DNA of 64,000 nt from Dyella lutea (lineage in GTDB: Bacteria > Pseudomonadota > Gammaproteobacteria > Xanthomonadales > Rhodanobacteraceae). Numbering within the stretch: position 1 is the stretch's first letter; each line of letters begins with the position of its first letter. The stretch lies in NCBI RefSeq assembly GCF_024158035.1, contig NZ_JAMZEK010000003.1:186001-250000 (forward strand), in the 5' to 3' direction. A program made the position numbers and the translations under genes. Below the pieces are notes generated by a model. It worked only from the letters and a program-made list of their open reading frames with translations, did not search any database and was not told the origin of the DNA. Below are positions 55,570 through 64,000 of this stretch, piece after piece.

Positions 55570-56846
55570 GTCAGGTTTCGCCAGGCGGCGATTTCGTGCA
55601 GCCGGTCCCGGTCTTCTGCCAGCACGAGTCTCGCGTCGGCGAGCTGCAGCGCGCGCGCGGCCTGGGCACGCGCGGCATCGCGCAGGGACGGGTTGCCCAG
55701 TGCGGCCAGCGTTGCCAGCGACTTGTGCAGACGGATGGCGACTTCCAGCATGCCGGCGCTGTCGCGCGCCAGCGGCGTGAAGACGTCTTCGAGAAGCTCG
55801 CGTGGATCGAGCGCGCGCAGCCTCACCCGCGGATGGCGTGGGGTGGGCCGCGGCCGATGGCCGTCCCCGGCGGCGTGGCGCGCCGCTGCCGCCCAGTCGC
55901 ACAGCAGGCGGGTCACGGTGCCGAGTACGTCGATCGCGGTGCCCGGATCGTTCACCGCCGGCGAGAGCGCCCGCTGCGCGACCTCGGTCAGCACCACCAG
56001 GCCAAAGCGCGGATCCTGTTCGAAGTCGCGCTGGTCGGTGATCACGAAGGCATCGAGAAACTGCTCATGCACGCCGGGTTCCGGTCGCGGAGACAGGCGC
56101 GCGAGCGGCGCTTCGGGCGTGGCGAAGTGGCCGGCCACGGCCTCCACCCACACCGTCAATCCATGCTCCTCGGCCAGCGATTGCAGCGTCGCCAGGTCGA
56201 CGTGGGCGACGTAACCCACCTGTCCGCCATGCAGCACGAAGGCGTCCGCGGGAGGCGGTTCCCAGTCGGCGGCGGACAAGTGGGGTGCTGCGGCGCGCTT
56301 GAGCAGCGCGTGCCGCGCGGCACGCTCGACGCGGTCGATGGTCTCGGCTACCCGTCCCAGCTTCGAGAGCTGCTCGATCCAGCGCAGCAGGGTCACCACG
56401 ATGACCACGATCATCACGATCGTCACGCCGAACAGCACCACCCGGCCGCTGTCGCCGTAGATGCCGGTGCTGAGCGCGATCAGGCCGACCACGCTGAACA
56501 GGAATACGCCGATGAAGGTGGCCAGCGCACGCTGGGCGATGGAGTCCTCCACCAGCAGGATCGCGGCGCGCGGCGTGGCGCTGCTGCCGGCGGTGCTGTA
56601 GGCAGCCACCATGGTGGACAGCGAGAAGGTGGTCACCGCCAGCATGCTCGAGGCGAGGATGCCGAGGATGTTGCCCACCGCGGAGGCGCCGATGCGTGCC
56701 GCCATGCCCTCCGGCAACCACGGGCGCAGGACGGTGCCGAGCAGGGCGGTAGTGACGCCGACCAGCGCGTAGAGCGCGGCACGGAACCAGAGCCGGCGGG
56801 TCATCCGCAGCAGCACCAGTCGCAGGCGGGCGCTCAGGGCCGGCAT
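55566..56846 (-). CDS. DUF2254 membrane protein
   Basis: A 426-residue protein. Four hydrophobic segments in the first half (about 18-38, 55-80, 107-127, 135-157) and a soluble C-terminal region of about 260 residues match DUF2254, whose role is unknown. ATG 56846 has gagga six bases upstream and is preferred over ATG 56852, which would have no spacing. The stop overlaps the start of the next gene. Confidence 0.83.
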   Translation of the reverse strand: MPALSARLRLVLLRMTRRLWFRAALYALVGVTTALLGTVLRPWLPEGMAARIGASAVGNILGILASSMLAVTTFSLSTMVAAYSTAGSSATPRAAILLVEDSIAQRALATFIGVFLFSVVGLIALSTGIYGDSGRVVLFGVTIVMIVVIVVTLLRWIEQLSKLGRVAETIDRVERAARHALLKRAAAPHLSAADWEPPPADAFVLHGGQVGYVAHVDLATLQSLAEEHGLTVWVEAVAGHFATPEAPLARLSPRPEPGVHEQFLDAFVITDQRDFEQDPRFGLVVLTEVAQRALSPAVNDPGTAIDVLGTVTRLLCDWAAAARHAAGDGHRPRPTPRHPRVRLRALDPRELLEDVFTPLARDSAGMLEVAIRLHKSLATLAALGNPSLRDAARAQAARALQLADARLVLAEDRDRLHEIAAWRNLT

Positions 56847-56929
56847 GGGCATTCCTCGAAAAGGCGGATCAGGCGGCGACCACGATACCGGCCTGGCGTC
56901 GACCGGTCGTCATCGCCGCCATCGATGCA

Positions 56930-58027
<1,098 letters not shown>

Positions 58028-58111
58028 TCAAGCGTTCCGCATGTCCGCTTTCCCAACCCACGCCGGCACCGCTTGGCGCCGACGCCACGAACTCCACAGG
58101 ACTGCTCCCCC

Positions 58112-59167
58112 ATGCGTATCGGTATTCCTTCCGAAACCAAGACCCTCGAAGGTCGCGTTGCCCTGGTTCCCGCCGCTGCCGCCGATCTGGTGCGCCGCGG
58201 CCACGAGGTATTCATCCAGGCGGGCGCCGGCGAGAAGAGCGGCTTCGCCGATGAGGCCTACACCCGCGAGGGCGTCACCGTGGTGCCCGATGCGGCCGCG
58301 GTCTATGAGAAGGGCGAGTTGATCGTCAAGGTGAAAGAGCCGATCGCCGGCGACCTGGCCCTGCTGAAGAAGCATCATCTGCTGTTCTGCTACCTGCACC
58401 TGGCCGCCGAGCCGGAACTCACCAAGAGCCTGCTGGACATCGGCCTGACCGGCGTGGCGTTCGAGTCGGTGGAAGAGAACGGCGGCCTGCCGCTGCTGCT
58501 GCCGATGTCGGTGATCGCCGGTCGCATCGCTACCCAGATCGGCACCACGCTGCTGCATCGTCCGCAGGGCGGCAAGGGCAAGCTGCTGGGCGGCATGGCT
58601 ACGACCTCGCGCGGCAAGGTGGTGGTGCTCGGCGGCGGTGCCGCGGGCAAGGCCGCCGCCTCGCTGGCCGCAGCCGCCGGCGCCCGCGTGGTGGTGTTCG
58701 ACAAGCGCCAGGATCGCCTGGCCGAGATGATGGACCTGGGCGCCAACGTCACCGCGCTGTACGCCTACGAGTCGTCGGTGGCCGAGGAAGTGCGCGATGC
58801 CGACCTGGTGGTCGGCGCGGTGCTGATCCCCAGCGCCAAGGCGCCGCGTGTGGTCACCGAGGACATGGTCAAGACCATGGAGAAGGGCTCGGTGCTGGTC
58901 GACATCTCGATCGACCAGGGCGGCTGCTTCGAGACCTCGCGCCCGACCACCTGGAAGGAGCCGACCTACGACGTGCACGGCGTGACGCACTTCTGCGTCA
59001 CCAACATGCCCGGCGCCGTGCCGCAGACCTCGTCGCTGGCGATTTCCGCGGCGATCCTGCCGTACGTGCAGCGCCTGGCCGGCGGCAACGAGTGGCGCGA
59101 CTTCGCTCCGCTGAAGGCCGGCATCAACGTCGACGGCGGCAAGCTGGTGCACCCAGCCCTGCAGTAA
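58112..59167 (+). CDS. ald: Alanine dehydrogenase
   Basis: A 351-residue NAD enzyme interconverting alanine and pyruvate plus ammonium. MRIGIPSETKTLEGRVAL-type N-terminus, VKVKEP, the NAD loop GGGAAGKAAA and SIDQGGCFETSRPTT are conserved. About 20 residues shorter than usual (around 370). It is followed by a perfect hairpin and a palindromic repeat. Confidence 0.93.
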   Translation: MRIGIPSETKTLEGRVALVPAAAADLVRRGHEVFIQAGAGEKSGFADEAYTREGVTVVPDAAAVYEKGELIVKVKEPIAGDLALLKKHHLLFCYLHLAAEPELTKSLLDIGLTGVAFESVEENGGLPLLLPMSVIAGRIATQIGTTLLHRPQGGKGKLLGGMATTSRGKVVVLGGGAAGKAAASLAAAAGARVVVFDKRQDRLAEMMDLGANVTALYAYESSVAEEVRDADLVVGAVLIPSAKAPRVVTEDMVKTMEKGSVLVDISIDQGGCFETSRPTTWKEPTYDVHGVTHFCVTNMPGAVPQTSSLAISAAILPYVQRLAGGNEWRDFAPLKAGINVDGGKLVHPALQ

Positions 59168-59177
59168 GCCTGCCGAC

Positions 59178-59197
59178 AGCGCCCGCACGCGGGCGCT
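59178..59197 (+). terminator. Hairpin after ald
   Basis: A perfect 9-base inverted repeat (agcgcccgc with gcgggcgct) begins 11 bases after the ald stop. There is no T-run, so termination is only possible, not shown. Confidence 0.4.
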
Positions 59198-59221
59198 GCC
59201 TCCCAGCTTGATGCCCCCCCT

Positions 59222-59251
59222 GTAGGAGCCCGCCCGAGAGCGGGCTCCTAC
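59222..59251. repeat. GTAGGAG palindromic repeat (REP-like)
   Basis: GTAGGAGCCCGC and its exact reverse complement GCGGGCTCCTAC, 12 bases each, around a six-base centre. It shares the GTAGGAGCCCGC core with the three units after ftsK. It lies between ald and ftsK. Confidence 0.8.
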
Positions 59252-59356
59252 GTTTGGTTCGTGTGTTCTGCGGCGCAGTCGCGCCCTCGCACGCTCCTCC
59301 AGACGCGGCTGGCTGTGTAGACTTGGGCGGAGTCATTCCCAAGGAAGCACGACCCG

Positions 59357-61687
59357 GTGGCGCGTAGCGCGAACGTCAAGAAAGCCAAGAATCCCCCGCC
59401 GGCCCTCAGCGACGAGCTCAAGCGTCGCCTGCGTGAGGCCGGCGCCCTGTTGCTGCTGCCGTTGGCGCTGTACCTGCTGGTCTGCCTGTTCAGTTACAAC
59501 GAGCAGGACCCGAGCTGGGGGCATGTCGGCACGCTCGATCACGCGCGCAATTTCGGCGGCGCCATTGGCGCCAACATCGCCAATCTGCTGCGCTACATCT
59601 TCGGCCTGGTCTCGTACGCGTTTCCGTTGCTGCTGCTGATTCTCGGCGTGCAGGTGCTGCGCCACCGCGGCGAGCGCAACGTGCATCCGTGGGAGCCGTC
59701 GCTGCGGCTGATCGGCTTCGTGTTCTTCTTCATCACCCTGCCGGCGCTGTTCGCGATCAACACCAGCCGGCCGGATACGGTGACGCCGCAGGGCGTGGGC
59801 GGGATTACCGGTCAGTGGCTGGGCAACGCGCTGCTCGGGGCGCTCGGTTCCACCGGTGCGCCGCTGCTGCTGCTGGCGCTGTTCCTGGTCGCGGTGACCT
59901 TGGCGACGGGACTGTCCTGGTTTCGCCTGATGGACTGGACCGGCCAGGCCACCTTGCGCGTGGCCGGATGGCTGGGCGGCAAGATGCGCAAGGCGCCGGA
60001 GGTGATGGCCGCGCGCCAGGCCCGGGTCGAGCGCGAGGCAGTGAAGAAGACCGAGGCGGTCAAGCAGGCCAAACGCGAACCGGTGCGCATCGAGGCACCG
60101 CCGACCCCGGTGGCCAAGAGCGACCGCGCCCGCCAGGAAACCCAGATCCCGCTGTTCGTCGGTGCCGCCCAGCCGGGCGAGTTGCCGCCGCTGTCGCTGC
60201 TCGACGAGGCGCCGCCGCAGGGGCCGGGCTATTCGGAAGAGACGCTCGAGGTGCTCTCGCGCCAGGTCGAGCTCAAGCTCAAGGATTTCCGCATCGAGGC
60301 CAAGGTGGTCGGCGTGTACCCCGGCCCGGTGATCACCCGCTTCGAGCTGGAGCCGGCCGCCGGCGTGCGCGGCTCGCAGGTATCCAGCCTGGACAAGGAC
60401 ATCGCGCGCGGCCTGTCGGTGGTCAGCGTGCGCGTGGTCGACGTGATCCCCGGCAAGAACGTGATCGGCCTGGAGATCCCCAACGCCAAGAAGCAGACCG
60501 TCTACCTGTCCGAGATCCTGCGTTCAGACAAGTACGACGCGATGAAGTCGCCGCTCACGCTGGCGCTGGGCAAGGACATCGGCGGTCGCCCGACCGTGGC
60601 GGATCTCGCCAAGATGCCGCACCTGCTGGTGGCCGGTACCACCGGCTCGGGCAAGTCGGTGGCGGTCAACGCGATGGTGCTGAGCCTGCTGTACAAGGCC
60701 AGCCCGAAAGACGTACGGATGATCATGATCGACCCGAAGATGCTGGAGCTCAGCGTCTACGAGGGCATCCCGCACCTGCTGGCGCCGGTGGTCACCGACA
60801 TGAAGGAGGCCGCCAACGCGCTGCGCTGGTGCGTGGCCGAGATGGAGCGCCGCTACAAGCTGATGGCCGCGGTCGGCGTGCGCAACCTGGCCGGCTTCAA
60901 CAAGAAGGTGACCGAGGCCGACAAGGCCGGTCAGCCGCTGCTGGACCCGTTGTTCCGCCCGAACCCGGAGATGCCCAACCTGGCGGCCGAACCGCTGGAG
61001 CCGCTGCCGTACATCGTCGTGATCATCGACGAGTTCGCCGACATGATGATGATCGTCGGCAAGAAGGTGGAGGAGCTGATCGCCCGTCTGGCGCAGAAGG
61101 CCCGCGCCGCCGGCGTGCACCTGGTGCTGGCCACGCAGCGTCCGTCGGTGGACGTGATCACCGGCCTGATCAAGGCCAACATCCCGACCCGCATCGCGTT
61201 CCAGGTGTCGAGCAAGATCGACTCGCGCACGATTCTCGATCAGTCTGGGGCGGAAGCGCTGCTCGGCCACGGCGACATGCTCTACCTGCCGCCCGGCACG
61301 GCGGCGCCGGAACGCGTGCACGGCGCCTTCGTCGACGACCACGAGGTGCACCAGGTGGTGGCGTGGCTGAAGTCGCAGGGCGAGCCGCAATACATCGAGG
61401 GCGTGCTGGAAGAGGTGCAGGCGACCGCCGACGGCAAGTTCATCAACGAGTCCGGCCTGCCGCAGGACGGGGAGGAGGGCGGCGACGCCGACACCCAGCT
61501 GTACGACAAGGCGGTGGCCATCGTCACGCAGACCCGGCGCGCGTCCATCTCCGGCGTGCAGCGCCATCTGCGCATCGGCTATAACCGCGCCGCTCGGCTG
61601 ATCGAGCAGATGGAAGCCGATGGCGTGGTCAGCGCGCCCCAGCACAACGGCAACCGCGAGGTGCTGGCGCCGCCGCCACCGAAGTAG
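59357..61687 (+). CDS. ftsK: DNA translocase FtsK
   Basis: A 776-residue translocase for chromosome segregation at division. Four N-terminal membrane segments (about 28-215), a short linker, the motor with Walker [10 protein letters not shown] and Walker [14 protein letters not shown], and a C-terminal gamma domain (about 710-770, [18 protein letters not shown]) that reads KOPS sites. It starts with GTG 59357 after aaggaag. The linker is much shorter than in E. coli, as in other Xanthomonadales. Confidence 0.96.
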   Translation: MARSANVKKAKNPPPALSDELKRRLREAGALLLLPLALYLLVCLFSYNEQDPSWGHVGTLDHARNFGGAIGANIANLLRYIFGLVSYAFPLLLLILGVQVLRHRGERNVHPWEPSLRLIGFVFFFITLPALFAINTSRPDTVTPQGVGGITGQWLGNALLGALGSTGAPLLLLALFLVAVTLATGLSWFRLMDWTGQATLRVAGWLGGKMRKAPEVMAARQARVEREAVKKTEAVKQAKREPVRIEAPPTPVAKSDRARQETQIPLFVGAAQPGELPPLSLLDEAPPQGPGYSEETLEVLSRQVELKLKDFRIEAKVVGVYPGPVITRFELEPAAGVRGSQVSSLDKDIARGLSVVSVRVVDVIPGKNVIGLEIPNAKKQTVYLSEILRSDKYDAMKSPLTLALGKDIGGRPTVADLAKMPHLLVAGTTGSGKSVAVNAMVLSLLYKASPKDVRMIMIDPKMLELSVYEGIPHLLAPVVTDMKEAANALRWCVAEMERRYKLMAAVGVRNLAGFNKKVTEADKAGQPLLDPLFRPNPEMPNLAAEPLEPLPYIVVIIDEFADMMMIVGKKVEELIARLAQKARAAGVHLVLATQRPSVDVITGLIKANIPTRIAFQVSSKIDSRTILDQSGAEALLGHGDMLYLPPGTAAPERVHGAFVDDHEVHQVVAWLKSQGEPQYIEGVLEEVQATADGKFINESGLPQDGEEGGDADTQLYDKAVAIVTQTRRASISGVQRHLRIGYNRAARLIEQMEADGVVSAPQHNGNREVLAPPPPK

Positions 61688-61700
61688 CGCGCCCCCCCTG

Positions 61701-61832
61701 GTAGGAGCCCGCTCGCGGGCGATGCTTTTGCCCTTCGCTCAGGTTGTAGGAGCCCGCTTGCGGGCGATGCTCTGGCCTTTTGTTTCATTGGCAGATCAGG
61801 AGCAGGAGCATCGCCCGCGAGCGGGCTCCTAC
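61701..61832. repeat. Cluster of three GTAGGAGCCCGC repeats
   Basis: Three copies of a 25-base unit (GTAGGAGCCCGCTCGCGGGC, then GATGC) lie at about 61701-61725, 61746-61770 and, inverted, 61808-61832. Each can fold alone; the last pairs with either of the others to form a longer stem. They fill most of the 205-base gap between ftsK and lolA, as REP or BIME elements do. No REP-associated transposase gene is in the window. Confidence 0.85.
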
Positions 61833-61892
61833 AATCGCGATTAAGCTCCCGCTCCGCACACTTTCACGTACCGCCCCCACGCCCAGGTTCCC

Positions 61893-62555
61893 ATGAAGCG
61901 TTTCGTCTCCCACTCCTTCGCCATCCTGGCCCTGTCGCTGGCCGGCTTCGCCCACGCGGCGACCGACACGGCGCGCGCCCGGCTCGACGCCTTCGCGCAC
62001 GACCTGCACTCGCTCACCGGCCGCTTCAGCCAGACCCTGACCGATCCCAATGGCCACGATGGCAAGACCAGCTCCGGCACGCTGGCGCTGGAGGCGCCGC
62101 GGCAGTTCCGCTGGGACACGCTGGCGCCCTACAAGCAGACCATCGTCGCCGACGGCAGCCGCGTGTGGATGTACGACCCCGAGCTGGAGCAGGTGACCGT
62201 GCGCACCCAGAGCAGCGCCGAATCGCACAGCCCGTTGACCGTGCTCACCGACGTCAAGCGGATGGACAAGGAGTTCACCGTCACCGAGGAAGGCGCGCAT
62301 GACGGACTGCTGTGGCTGCGCCTCACCTCGAAGGCGAAGGACCCTCAGTTCGACCATGCGGAGCTGGGCTTCGGCGAAGATGGCCTGGACGAGATGGTGT
62401 TCCGCGACCAGCTCGGCGCCACCACGCTGATCCGGTTTTCCGACTGGAAGCGCAATGCGCCCATCCCGGACAGCACGTTCAACTTCACCCCGCCGCCGGG
62501 CGCCGATGTGATCGGTGATGCACCGGTGCTGACCACCCAGCCGATCAAGGATTGA
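61893..62555 (+). CDS. lolA: Outer-membrane lipoprotein carrier LolA
   Basis: A 220-residue periplasmic chaperone with a signal peptide (about 1-22, ending FAHA). LTGRFSQTL, GTLALEAPRQFRW and WMYDPELEQVTV match LolA. It carries lipoproteins from LolCDE to LolB, and so would serve the lipoproteins of this window. Ten bases separate it from the next gene. ftsK-lolA order is common in gammaproteobacteria. Confidence 0.95.
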   Translation: MKRFVSHSFAILALSLAGFAHAATDTARARLDAFAHDLHSLTGRFSQTLTDPNGHDGKTSSGTLALEAPRQFRWDTLAPYKQTIVADGSRVWMYDPELEQVTVRTQSSAESHSPLTVLTDVKRMDKEFTVTEEGAHDGLLWLRLTSKAKDPQFDHAELGFGEDGLDEMVFRDQLGATTLIRFSDWKRNAPIPDSTFNFTPPPGADVIGDAPVLTTQPIKD

Positions 62556-62565
62556 AGCGACCCCC

Positions 62566-63255
62566 ATGTTGCGACAGCTGCCGCGTTGGGCCTGGATCGG
62601 CGGCGGACTGCTGGCGCTGGCGGCCGGCTGCATCAATTCGGTCGGCTACCTGTGCTTCCGCCATCAGCCGATCACCCACCTCACCGGCACCAGCACCGAA
62701 CTCGGCCTCGCGGTGGCCCGGCTGGACCTGGCCGAGATCGCGCACTGGGGGCTGGCGATCCTGTCGTTCCTGGGCGGTGCCATGGCCAGCGGTTTCATCG
62801 TGCAGCAGCGCACGCTGCAGTTGGGCCGGCGCTATGGCGTGGTGCTGATGATGGAGTCGGTGCTGCTGTTCGCGGCGATGCCGCTGATCGCTGGCCACCA
62901 CGACCTCGGCATCTACCTGGCATCCACCGCCTGCGGACTGCAGAACGCCATGGTCAGTACCTACAGCGGCGCCACGTTCCGCACCACGCATGTCTCGGGC
63001 ATCTTCACCGACCTGGGGATCTATCTCGGCCAGCGTCTGCGCGGGCTCGAAGTGGACATGCTGCGCATCCACGTGTGCGTGCTGGTGGCCAGCCATTTCA
63101 TCATCGGCGCGATCCTCGGGACCCTCGGTTTTGCGCGGATGGGCGAGCGTGTATTGCTGATACCGGCGACGCTCACCGGCGTGGTCGGCCTCAGCTACGC
63201 GGTCTATCGCCACTACGCCATGGCGCGCAGCAACGCCAACGGCTCGACCGACTGA
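62566..63255 (+). CDS. DUF1275 (YoaK-like) membrane protein
   Basis: A 229-residue protein with about six membrane segments. The start GCINSVGYLCFRHQPITHLTGTSTEL and the segment GLQNAMVSTYSGATFRTTHVSG are the marks of DUF1275. Function unknown. It follows lolA closely where many relatives carry rarA instead. Confidence 0.85.
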   Translation: MLRQLPRWAWIGGGLLALAAGCINSVGYLCFRHQPITHLTGTSTELGLAVARLDLAEIAHWGLAILSFLGGAMASGFIVQQRTLQLGRRYGVVLMMESVLLFAAMPLIAGHHDLGIYLASTACGLQNAMVSTYSGATFRTTHVSGIFTDLGIYLGQRLRGLEVDMLRIHVCVLVASHFIIGAILGTLGFARMGERVLLIPATLTGVVGLSYAVYRHYAMARSNANGSTD

Positions 63256-63263
63256 CACTGGAG

Positions 63264-63704
63264 TCAGAGAGCATCTTGCGGCCTACCTGGAAGGTTGTAC
63301 AGCATGCCGCCAGGCGGAGCAGAGGGGTCATTGACACCAGGTACCAGCGCTATGGTGACGGTGCGGCCAAGGATTGCTTTCGTTGGGCGCAGCACCTTTA
63401 CGCGCCGGGCCTCCAAGTACTCGACCTTGACCAGCGACGTATTCGCCCAGTGAACGTTTACGCCATACGCTTGATCGCTTCGAGTGGCTCCATAGAGTTG
63501 GACCAAGGAGCTCGCGACTGTGCAACTCGCACCGTGAGGAGCGAGGCATACGTCGTACGTGAAGGACGTTGTGGCGCCACCATTTGATTCGACCACAACG
63601 GCGTCAACGGCACCGTCCGGTGATGTTGAGCGCGCGACCTGATCGTGCGAGGAGCAGCCCGCGAGGCAGCCGACCAGAAGTGTTAAAAGCAAACGACCGC
63701 CCAT
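63264..63704 (-). CDS. Small putative lipoprotein
   Basis: A 146-residue protein with a signal peptide ending in the lipobox LAGC (Cys17) and then SSHDQVARSTSPDG. The mature part has a beta-rich look (SFTYDVCLAPHGASC, VKVEYLEARRVKVLR); two cysteines at about residues 59 and 67 could pair. I do not recognise the family. The region is somewhat less GC-rich than its neighbours, which may mean later acquisition. Start ATG 63704. Confidence 0.6.
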   Translation of the reverse strand: MGGRLLLTLLVGCLAGCSSHDQVARSTSPDGAVDAVVVESNGGATTSFTYDVCLAPHGASCTVASSLVQLYGATRSDQAYGVNVHWANTSLVKVEYLEARRVKVLRPTKAILGRTVTIALVPGVNDPSAPPGGMLYNLPGRPQDAL

Positions 63705-63727
63705 TCCCACCTGGTGCTCCCTAACGG

Positions 63728-64000
63728 TCAGTCCCCGGCCAGCACCACGCAGTTGCGACCCCGACGTTTCGCTTCGTAGAGCGCTGCATCGGCGCGTGAA
63801 AGCCATTGCTCCATGCTCTCGTGCCGATGGATGGCCGCCACGCCGATGCTGGTGGTGACCCGGATGCTGCGCCCCTCGTGATGGACCTCCGCGCGGGCCA
63901 GCGCTTCGCGGATACGGCCGGTCACCCGCATCGCCTCGGTCGCCGTGCAGTCGGGCAGGCAGATCACCAGTTCCTCGCCACCGTAGCGTCCGACCAGGTC
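63728..64000 (-). CDS. Diguanylate cyclase, C-terminal part (runs off the window)
   Basis: The final 90 residues of a GGDEF domain entering from the right edge. GGEEL lies at about 63980, followed by SIGVAAI and ADAALYEAKRRGRN, the usual end of the domain. GGEEL is an active form. The sensor part is outside the window. Confidence 0.85.
   Translation of the reverse strand, partial: DLVGRYGGEELVICLPDCTATEAMRVTGRIREALARAEVHHEGRSIRVTTSIGVAAIHRHESMEQWLSRADAALYEAKRRGRNCVVLAGD

Overview
The window is a GC-rich stretch of gammaproteobacterial chromosome. It most resembles the order Xanthomonadales, family Rhodanobacteraceae (Rhodanobacter, Dyella or Frateuria type); this is inferred from gene content and order, without a database search. 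It holds about 55 protein genes packed almost end to end, many joined by ATGA or GTGA overlaps. No gene-free stretch exceeds about 220 bases. I saw no rRNA, tRNA, CRISPR array, prophage or transposase.

Regions from left to right. (1) 1-3084: the tail of UDP-glucose dehydrogenase, slyX, a DUF2058 gene and, facing them, a two-domain beta-oxidation enzyme. (2) 3240-6312: a small protein of unknown function coupled to a FimX-like GGDEF/EAL protein. (3) 6350-15111: an envelope-stress and translation super-operon, rpoE-rseA-mucD-lepA-lepB-DUF4845-rnc-era-recO, headed by a near-consensus sigma-E promoter. A REC-HPt protein converges on recO. (4) 15922-18637: an AsmA/YdbH-like bridge protein and a lipoprotein carrying a YdbL domain, closed by a clear terminator. 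(5) 18657-23844: rlmD, a CYTH protein, nagZ, hpt, an FMN reductase, a thioinosine phosphorylase, and a cold-shock gene with its own terminator. (6) 23855-29517: the four-gene ligase-associated repair cassette (exonuclease, ATP-dependent ligase, Lhr-type helicase, PdeM phosphoesterase).

(7) 29699-34652: a membrane diguanylate cyclase, a DUF3228 gene, a divergent dmeF/rcnR-type metal efflux pair with its operator, and an MsbA-like ABC exporter. (8) 34781-38673: VWA lipoprotein, ECF sigma factor, probable anti-sigma factor and YigZ in one direction. (9) 38789-46620: single genes of varied type, including a BLUF photoreceptor with a C-terminal membrane anchor, an alpha/beta hydrolase, a YdcF-like protein, a zinc alcohol dehydrogenase with a divergent AraC regulator, and an aldehyde dehydrogenase. 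(10) 46697-63255: housekeeping genes (xseA, ispG, aat, trxB, ald, ftsK, lolA) mixed with a phospholipase-D protein, a CoA-transferase-family enzyme and DUF proteins. (11) 63264-64000: a small lipoprotein and the end of another diguanylate cyclase.

Three themes connect the genes. Envelope maintenance is served by the sigma-E operon, the YdbH-like system, LolA, LepB and NagZ. Cyclic-di-GMP signalling is served by three GGDEF proteins, with a membrane-tethered BLUF sensor alongside. DNA repair is served by the ligase cassette, RecO and ExoVII. A family of GTAGGAG-type palindromic repeats marks at least three intergenic regions. The less ordinary items are the lipoprotein-YdbL fusion, the tail-anchored BLUF protein, the small FimX-linked protein and the VWA/ECF cluster; none is clearly a wholly new system.
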